Assembly (NCBI GenBank): GCA_016930075.1
Contig: JAFGHS010000042.1
Coordinates: 38,135-102,134 of the forward strand
Reading direction: 5' to 3'
Length of the DNA stretch: 64,000 nt
DNA from: Deltaproteobacteria bacterium
Lineage (GTDB): Bacteria > Desulfobacterota > Syntrophia > Syntrophales > JAFGHS01
Shown piece after piece: positions 58,457-64,000 of the stretch. Position 1 is the stretch's first letter; each line of letters opens with the position of its first letter. The notes beneath the pieces are model-generated. The model saw nothing but the letters and a program-made list of their open reading frames with translations. It had not been told where the DNA came from and searched no databases. The translations under genes were made by a program, and so were the position numbers.

Positions 58457-59839
58457 TTACTTTAATCTTGTTGCCTCGTCCCAGTCCCATTTTACGCGGG
58501 GCACGGCGGACCATTTTGCCTTCACCTGCTCGGCCGTCCAATTATACCGGTGTTTCGGGTGGTACGGATCGGTGGCCTCGTCCCAGCTTTTCCCTGCCTT
58601 CAGGGCCTTATCGATTTCCCTCAGGCGGCGGTCCGATTCGGCCCAGGCCAGTTTGTACCACCAGCTGTATCTTGACAGCTGCTCTGGTTGAGCATACTTC
58701 ACAAGAATTGCCTGCGTATCTTCCCACTGCTGCTGGGTCACGCCGCGGCTAAAGACGTATTTTTTCCCGGCTGCAACGGCGGCGGTTTTGATTTTTTCAT
58801 ATTCTTTCGGGTTTTTAGTGGAAATGGCGCAGTCGATAACCTTGTACCGATTGATTAATTCATACACGGATTTCTGTACTTCGCAAATCCCTTCAAAGGT
58901 GCCTGCCCACGTCGACAGGTCCTGTGCATCGAGGATGATCTTTTTATAGGCTGTCGGCAAGGAGTTCCATTTATCCAGGTTCATATAATTCGCATTATAA
59001 TGGATGCCGACGGAACCGGGTGGATAGGTGGGCATGTTGACCCAGTATTTGCCGCCCTCAAAGAGTTTCCACTGCAGAAAACCGCCGGTGCTGAAGCTGA
59101 TCATATTGAGCGTATCGTTATAAAAGGCCATATAGAGCTCGCTTGCGGATTTTATGACCGGTGTTCCACCCCAGGAGGAGATGTAGGCGCTGGCCAGTTC
59201 GCCGTAGCTCCAGATCTTCTTGCCGCGGAAATCGTCCATGGACTTAAACGGTCTTCTGGAGAAATAATCCCAGTTGCCGATGGTCGTATTGACCAGGGGC
59301 TTTATGTTCCATTTGCTCCGGGCGTATTTATCCTCCATCTCATACCACTCGCGGCTGCAAGCGACAGCCAGCGTATGCTCCGGACTTTTCCAGATGTAGG
59401 CGATGATCCAGGGGGCGTAGCCGTTCTCGCGGGTCATCATCATGCCTTTGTTGATATTCCCGACATGAATCGTACCGATGGGCAGGACCTTCGTAAAATC
59501 GTTCTGACGATACAACGCGCCGAAACGGTGGAGGTCGAGTTTAATCTTCCCTTTGCTTTCCGCTTCCACCAGGTTTTTAAAATTAACGACCCAGGCATCG
59601 CCATTGGTGTTCAAGGGGCTGTCACTGGCATAAATGATCGTGACCGGCGGCAAACCTTCCACATCATGGCCGAACAATGTCCGCGTGTCCCTGGTCGGCT
59701 CGGCGCCAGAGGCCTTGGCAGGCGCTTTTGCTGCCGCTTTGGCCGGCGCTTTTGCCGGCGCCGCAAAGCTGAAGCAGACAGTCCCTATTACAAACAACAG
59801 GGCCATTGAAAAAATACACCACAATTTTATTCTCTTCAT
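58457..59839 (-). CDS. dctP: TRAP transporter substrate-binding protein (DctP family)
   Basis: 460 residues with a signal peptide (1-~26), then an Ala-Pro-Lys rich low-complexity stretch (APAKAPAKAAAKAPAKA, ~27-43) before the DctP fold: PVTIIYASDSPLNTNGDAW, LPIGTIHVGNINKGMMM, MDDFRGKKIWSYGELASAYISSWGGTPVIKSASELYMAF. The C-terminal tail (~90 residues past the usual end) is Trp/Lys rich. It captures a small organic solute in the periplasm for the QM permease. SD AAAGGAGGAGGAG is very strong, in keeping with high expression. Confidence 0.92.
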   Translation of the reverse strand: MKRIKLWCIFSMALLFVIGTVCFSFAAPAKAPAKAAAKAPAKASGAEPTRDTRTLFGHDVEGLPPVTIIYASDSPLNTNGDAWVVNFKNLVEAESKGKIKLDLHRFGALYRQNDFTKVLPIGTIHVGNINKGMMMTRENGYAPWIIAYIWKSPEHTLAVACSREWYEMEDKYARSKWNIKPLVNTTIGNWDYFSRRPFKSMDDFRGKKIWSYGELASAYISSWGGTPVIKSASELYMAFYNDTLNMISFSTGGFLQWKLFEGGKYWVNMPTYPPGSVGIHYNANYMNLDKWNSLPTAYKKIILDAQDLSTWAGTFEGICEVQKSVYELINRYKVIDCAISTKNPKEYEKIKTAAVAAGKKYVFSRGVTQQQWEDTQAILVKYAQPEQLSRYSWWYKLAWAESDRRLREIDKALKAGKSWDEATDPYHPKHRYNWTAEQVKAKWSAVPRVKWDWDEATRLK

Positions 59840-60507
59840 GTTTCTTCTCCTCCTCCTTTGTAAATAAAAAAGATTTTATTTCCTCCCATCCTTATGCTCG
59901 CAGATGGGAATAAAAGCTATCCTGCCACAGGGAAGGACAGCCTTGCCAAACAAAGGTCAAGACTTGAAACAAAGCGCTTCGGGATACGCAGGGCGCAAAG
60001 CAGGACTCCCCGGCGCGGCGGACGGCGATGCAGGGAAGATGCATGTTTTGCGCAGATGTACACAATGGCATGTAACGTATATATTATGGGTATGGCGATA
60101 AACGGCAGATGGGGGTCAAAACGGATTTGATGCTTGAGACGGGCATATGTCGGCAATACGGATGCGCTCTGCGCACCGCAGCGAGCGGGACGTCGGTGAA
60201 ACAAACAAAAAAGGTTGCGAACGATAACTGAAATCAAAAAAACGCCTCCCGACAATTCGGATTTGTTCTCTGATATTGGACGCCCCGCCGTTTTAACGGC
60301 GAAACGTGCCTAAATGCTGATTTCACCGCGTTGAAACGAACACACTTTCGACGTGGGCCAATATATGTGAACGTCGTCGTGCCTGTCAAGAAAAATTGGC
60401 GCCTCAGGCGGAAGTAATTTTGTATGATTTGATTAATCAGGGGGTTATATCTTGTCGTTGTCTGCTTGCGGGAAGATGCAGCATCCGTTCTCCAATGCAT
60501 TATGGGT
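59840..60507. other. 668-bp intergenic region with no gene recognised
   Basis: ORFs listed here are short and overlap on both strands without convincing start sites or homology. The region must contain the TRAP operon promoter. I saw a small GC hairpin (CGCCGTTTTAACGGCG near 60286) but no tRNA, known riboswitch or repeat. Confidence 0.5.
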
Positions 60508-60732
60508 TTACCGGCGGCCGGCAAACCAGAAAATCGCCGTCAGAATGATGCTGAAAAGCAGGCTTGTCGTCAAGGGAAAGTAGAGGGAGAAGTTTTTCCC
60601 TTTAAAGAAGAAATCGCCGGGGAGGCGGCCGATCCAGGGAAATTTTGACGCCATCAGGACAAGCAGGCAGGTCCCCGCCAGGATCAAGCCGATGCAAAGA
60701 ATCGTTTTGCCCATTCCGGATAAGTCGTTCAA
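60508..60732 (-). CDS. DUF2905 small membrane protein
   Basis: 74 residues from a TTG at 60732, which gives MNDLSGMGKTILCIGLIL..., the usual DUF2905 opening, and has GGGAGGGTG right before it. The track start at 60849 lies inside a repeat element. Two hydrophobic helices flank the conserved FPWIGRLPGDFFFKGKNFSLYFPLTTSL core. DUF2905 function is unknown. A ~130-bp repeat ends 16 bp upstream of the start. Confidence 0.82.
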   Translation of the reverse strand: MNDLSGMGKTILCIGLILAGTCLLVLMASKFPWIGRLPGDFFFKGKNFSLYFPLTTSLLFSIILTAIFWFAGRR

Positions 60733-60747
60733 GGCACCCTCCCCATC

Positions 60748-60878
60748 AGACCTTTGAAAAACGCCTCTTATGTCATGGCGAGCGAAACGAAGCAATCTCA
60801 TAAGTATCCAATAATTGGAGAGATTGCCACGGGGCTGTGCGCCTCGCAATGACAGAAAACAGAGAAGTTCAAAGGTCT
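60748..60878 (+). repeat. 131-bp inverted-terminal repeat element (copy 2)
   Basis: Bounded by AGACCTTTGAA and TTCAAAGGTCT, perfect complements. Interior: ACGCCTCTTATGTCATGGCGAGCGAAACGAAGCAATCTC and GCGCCTCGCAATGACAG. It is the inverse-orientation partner of 55982-56111, the two flanking the TRAP operon. Confidence 0.85.
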
Positions 60879-61092
60879 TTCCATAAAAAGTTGATCGTCA
60901 TGATCATCGCTGCCGACGGGCTGATTATCTTCCTTGTCTGTGGTTTTTGTCAACACATAAGGTCTCAGGGTCGGGGTCAAGCTTCAGGCAGGATAAATTG
61001 AAAGCATAAAATAGTCGTGACTTTTTTCTTTATCTATGCGAAATGACGGGCAGTTGCTATGGGAAAATCAAGAACTTCTGAGGAGGTGAAGA

Positions 61093-62667
61093 ATGAAGGT
61101 TGCCGGCGTTGAGCAAATGCGGGCGATGGATCACCGCGCTATGGCGGAACTGGGCATTGCCGAAGAAATCCTCATGGAAAACGCCGGACATGCGGCGGTG
61201 TCCGTCTTGGCGCGCGGGGTCGGCATCCGGGATAAAAAAATTGCCGTTTTCTGCGGGATCGGAAACAACGGCGGCGACGGTTTTGTTGCGGCCAGGCTGA
61301 TCCATGCAGGCGGCGGTCAAGCGCAGGTGTTCATCATCGGTGATTCCGAAAAATACAAGGGGGCGGCAAAGACGAACCGACGGATATTATCAAAGCTCCC
61401 CATCGATGTGGTCGCCGTGGATTCCGTCGAACAGGTCTGCCATGCCGTTTCCCATTGCGACGGGATCATTGACGCCCTTTTCGGCACCGGCCTCGACCGG
61501 GACGTCGGCGGCCCGGCGGCGGATGTGATCCGTCTTGTCAACCGATCCGGCAAAAGAATTCTCAGCCTCGATATTCCCTCCGGCGTCAACGGCGATACGG
61601 GGCGCATGATGGGCTGCGCCGTGAAGGCCGACGATACGGTTGCTTTCGGCCTTCCCAAGATCGGGAATCTGCTGTATCCGGGATACGGTTGCTGCGGCAG
61701 CCTCTATTGCAGCCATATTTCCTTTCCGCCGTCTCTTTACGATGACGGCGCCGTGAAGGTTGCCACCAACGATTACCTTCATCTGCCGCCCCGGGACCGC
61801 AGCGCCCATAAAGGCTCCATGGGGGAGGCGCTCTTCATCGCCGGGGCGGCGGGCTATTTCGGGGCGCCCTATTTTGCCGCCATGTCATTTCTGAAAGCCG
61901 GCGGCGGATATTCCCGTCTGGCGGCGCCCGCTTCCGTCGCGGCGGTTGTTGCCGTCAAAGGCAGCGAAATTGTTTTCATCCCCCAGGCGGAAACGGGTGC
62001 CGGAAGCACAGCCCTGGAAAACAGGGGCAGGCTTTTTGACCTGGCTGAAAAAATGGATATGGTGGTGATCGGACCCGGCCTGTCGCTTCATCCCGAGACC
62101 CAGCAACTGGTGAGGGAGTTGGCGGGGAGCATCACAAAGCCCCTCATCATCGACGGCGACGGATTAACGGCCGTTGTTCAGGATAGGGCTGTCATAAAAC
62201 GGCGGCAGGCCCCGACGATTCTTACGCCCCATCCCGGCGAAATGTCGAAACTCACGGGAAGGCCGATTGCCGGGGTAGAAGAAAACAGGATAACCGTTCT
62301 GCAGCAGACCGCCCAGGAATGGGGAGCGTTGATCGTTCTCAAAGGCGCCCACTCCCTCATCGGGTTGCCCGATGGACGCATCTTTATCAACTTGAGCGGG
62401 AACGCCGGTATGGCGACGGCCGGATCGGGCGATGTCCTGACAGGCGCTGTCGCCGCCATGTATGGCCTTGGGCTGCCTGCCGAAGATGCCGTCCGGAAAG
62501 GGGTTTATATCCACGGCATGGCGGGAGATCTTGCCGCGGCGGCCACAGGCGAAGACGGGATGACGGCGCAGGATGTTCTGGATCATCTTCCCGCCGCCAT
62601 GGACTGCGACCGGGAGAAAGGAGCGGCGTATTTTGCCGAACGCTATGCCGTTCCCCTCGTTGTTTAG
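61093..62667 (+). CDS. nnr: Bifunctional NAD(P)HX epimerase/dehydratase
   Basis: 524 residues combining the YjeF_N epimerase domain (MRAMDHRAMAELGIAEEILMENAG, GIGNNGGDGFVAARLIHAGG, LDIPSGVNGDTG) with the C-terminal ribokinase-fold dehydratase (SMGEALFIAGAAGYFGAP, KPLIIDGDGLTAV, ILTPHPGEMSKLTG and AGSGDVLTGAVAAMYG). It repairs hydrated NADH/NADPH using ADP or ATP. SD GAGGAGGTGAAGA precedes the ATG. Convergent with the prenyl synthase, 3 bp between stops. Confidence 0.94.
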   Translation: MKVAGVEQMRAMDHRAMAELGIAEEILMENAGHAAVSVLARGVGIRDKKIAVFCGIGNNGGDGFVAARLIHAGGGQAQVFIIGDSEKYKGAAKTNRRILSKLPIDVVAVDSVEQVCHAVSHCDGIIDALFGTGLDRDVGGPAADVIRLVNRSGKRILSLDIPSGVNGDTGRMMGCAVKADDTVAFGLPKIGNLLYPGYGCCGSLYCSHISFPPSLYDDGAVKVATNDYLHLPPRDRSAHKGSMGEALFIAGAAGYFGAPYFAAMSFLKAGGGYSRLAAPASVAAVVAVKGSEIVFIPQAETGAGSTALENRGRLFDLAEKMDMVVIGPGLSLHPETQQLVRELAGSITKPLIIDGDGLTAVVQDRAVIKRRQAPTILTPHPGEMSKLTGRPIAGVEENRITVLQQTAQEWGALIVLKGAHSLIGLPDGRIFINLSGNAGMATAGSGDVLTGAVAAMYGLGLPAEDAVRKGVYIHGMAGDLAAAATGEDGMTAQDVLDHLPAAMDCDREKGAAYFAERYAVPLVV

Positions 62668-62670
62668 CCG

Positions 62671-63645
62671 TCAGGTTCTTCTTTCCATAATATAATCGGC
62701 CGTTGCCAGGAGGGCGGACTTTGCGTCGCTGTTTTGGAAACCGCTTAATAATTTTTTGCCTTCATCAATGAAGAAAGCCGCCTTTTTAAGGGCATAGCCG
62801 ATACTTCCATGATCTTCCATGAGGGCCATGATAAGGCCTGCGGCATCGGCGTCGGCTTCTTTTTTTCCCACGATTTCTTTAATCAGATTTTTTTCGTGGG
62901 CCGTACTTTTTTTGAGACAATGAATAAGCGGCAGGGTAATCTTTCCCTCCTCCAGGTCTTTGCCGATGGCCTTGCCGAAATTGACGTCTTTAGCCACATA
63001 ATCGAGGGCGTCGTCGGTGATCTGAAAAGCAAGCCCCAGTCTCAGGCCGAAGCGGGTCAGGGCTTCACGCTTATGCTCCGTTGCACCGCCCAGGATGGCG
63101 CCGATTGCGCAGGCCGCCGAAATCAGAACGGCGGTTTTTTTTTCAATGATGGAAAAGTAATCCTTTTCGGTGATATGGATATCGCCGCATTTGACGAGTT
63201 GAAAGACCTCGCCCTCCGCCATGGTGCTGGTGCTTGCGGAAAGCAGTTTGATGACGGCCGCATTGCCCGCATCCGCCATGATTTTGAAGGCCCTGGAGTA
63301 GAGGAAGTCGCCCACGAGAACGCTGGCGGCATTGCCCCAGATGTTGTTGGCCGATGTTTTGCCGCGCCTGATCTGGGCATGATCGACCACATCATCATGA
63401 AGAAGGGTGGCCGTATGAATGAATTCGATGACCGCCGACAAGGCGTAGCGCGCCTCTCCTTTGTAGCCGCAAAGGTCGGCTGAGGCCAGAAGCAGCAGGG
63501 GGCGGAACCGTTTCCCTCCGCTGCCGACAAGATGGCCGATCACTTCAGGAATGATGTCCACATCGGAACGGATATGGATGTCCATCAGGGCTTCCACCCG
63601 CTTGAGATCGTCTCCGTAGCGATTGAAGACATCCTGTATCTGCAT
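62671..63645 (-). CDS. ispB: Long-chain polyprenyl diphosphate synthase
   Basis: 324 residues, trans-isoprenyl synthase fold. First Asp-rich motif LLHDDVVDHAQIRRG (DDxxD) near residue 85; lysine/arginine region GGKRFRP; second Asp-rich motif FQITDDALDYVAKD with GKAIGKDLEEGKITLPLIH. Residues before the first motif are small/medium (TATLLHDD), as in synthases making octaprenyl or longer chains for quinones. Chain length cannot be fixed from sequence, so the symbol is by similarity. Confidence 0.9.
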   Translation of the reverse strand: MQIQDVFNRYGDDLKRVEALMDIHIRSDVDIIPEVIGHLVGSGGKRFRPLLLLASADLCGYKGEARYALSAVIEFIHTATLLHDDVVDHAQIRRGKTSANNIWGNAASVLVGDFLYSRAFKIMADAGNAAVIKLLSASTSTMAEGEVFQLVKCGDIHITEKDYFSIIEKKTAVLISAACAIGAILGGATEHKREALTRFGLRLGLAFQITDDALDYVAKDVNFGKAIGKDLEEGKITLPLIHCLKKSTAHEKNLIKEIVGKKEADADAAGLIMALMEDHGSIGYALKKAAFFIDEGKKLLSGFQNSDAKSALLATADYIMERRT

Positions 63646-63726
63646 GACCCGACTCCCCTGGCGTAATAGTATAGTTTAAAATGTATATTTGAACGGCCGC
63701 GCAATGTCAACTCTTTCGGCACCGCT

Positions 63727-64000
63727 TCAGGGTTCGCGCAGCCGTTTTGCCGCCGCCGCCATGGCCTCCGGTTCCTTGAGCTTTGCCAGCATCTGGGGAG
63801 ATTCCTGAAAGTTCTCCAGGGCGTTGAAGAAGCGGTCCAGGACGTCGCCGCTGAAGGTCGGGATCAGAAAAAGGTGGGTATGGGGGATGCGCCGGCCGCG
63901 GGCATAGAGGAAAACAAAATCGGGATGGAATTTTTTCATAAGGCGGTCGGCCGTTTTTTGGGCCATCCTGAAGAGACTCACATTTTCTTCATCCGTCAGG
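63727..64000 (-). CDS. HIT-domain protein (N-terminus off window)
   Basis: The frame stays open to the window end, so the listed GTG at 63981 is internal; about 90 C-terminal residues are visible. The segment RRIPHTHLFLIPTF matches the HIT strand, but the triad HxHxH appears as HTHLF: the first two histidines (including the nucleophile position) are kept and the third is Phe. A helical tail of ~45 residues follows. Such proteins hydrolyse nucleotide phosphoramidates or dinucleotides; the altered triad makes activity uncertain. Confidence 0.7.
   Translation of the reverse strand, partial: LTDEENVSLFRMAQKTADRLMKKFHPDFVFLYARGRRIPHTHLFLIPTFSGDVLDRFFNALENFQESPQMLAKLKEPEAMAAAAKRLREP

Noticed and set aside
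59940-60060. CGCAAAGC flanked by GC-rich stems, reminiscent of a GEMM c-di-GMP riboswitch
   Set aside because: The GGGCAAACC tetraloop part and the pairing partners could not be laid out, and no plus-strand gene follows within 1 kb.
60748-60849. N-terminal extension of the DUF2905 ORF to 60849
   Set aside because: It would be translated from the repeat element; the TTG at 60732 with GGGAGG matches the family start.

Overview
The window looks like chromosomal DNA of an anaerobic Desulfobacterota (former Deltaproteobacteria), probably close to Syntrophales/Syntrophaceae. This is inferred from overall gene style (TRAP transporters, several MacAB-type efflux operons, a very large PAS/HD-GYP protein, a B12-dependent mutase-like protein, short Delta-type inverted-repeat elements) and from a moderately high GC content. 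It is not proven by a marker gene. No rRNA, tRNA, CRISPR array, transposase or phage gene was found. Coding density is high, and most genes lie in head-to-tail operons with overlapping or near-overlapping stops and starts.

Layout. 1-4.7 kb (minus strand): the N-terminal part of a UPF0182 membrane protein, then dapA followed by outer-membrane phospholipase A, and a small Cys-rich exported protein. 4.8-15.1 kb (plus): one operon behind a consensus promoter, holding a SpoU/TrmH RNA methyltransferase, cutA, glk, tkt, sbcD, sbcC and pgi. 15.2-18.6 kb: a CDF metal exporter, a solitary groL and a small Cys-rich protein. 18.6-31.6 kb (minus): two complete tripartite MacAB/TolC-like efflux operons separated by a Kef-type antiporter. 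One has a PAS domain fused to its periplasmic adaptor, and the other is preceded by an excisionase-HTH/periplasmic-binding-fold regulator. 31.8-36.3 kb (plus): a roughly 1,500-residue protein with ten PAS domains and an HD-GYP domain. 36.4-41.3 kb: otsB, an M23 peptidase and a PgpH-like 7TM-HD phosphodiesterase. 41.5-45.0 kb: a P2-type cation ATPase and a MarC protein.

45.1-49.3 kb (minus) is the most unusual part: a tight three-gene operon of an opine-dehydrogenase-family protein, a single-chain B12-binding mutase-like protein and an asparagine-synthetase homologue whose glutaminase domain is eroded (Cys2 replaced by Ser and the core shortened). I propose it as an uncharacterised biosynthetic cassette. 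49.4-53.5 kb: a GH15 glycosidase and a trehalose-6-phosphate synthase carrying an N-terminal membrane/sensor module. 53.8-55.9 kb: a stand-alone RelA/SpoT-type HD hydrolase, a CBS protein and a CPA2 antiporter in one operon. 56.3-59.8 kb: a two-gene TRAP transporter, flanked by two inverted copies of a ~130-bp repeat. 60.5-64 kb: a DUF2905 protein, nnr, a polyprenyl diphosphate synthase and a partial HIT protein.

Functional links. glk, pgi and tkt with GH15, OtsA and OtsB give a glucose/trehalose interconversion theme spread over three loci. Cyclic-nucleotide and alarmone signalling is well represented (HD-GYP, PgpH-like, SpoT-like HD). Envelope stress and efflux functions dominate the centre. 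Start codons were moved from the ORF-track position wherever a better ribosome binding site or family alignment supported another start.
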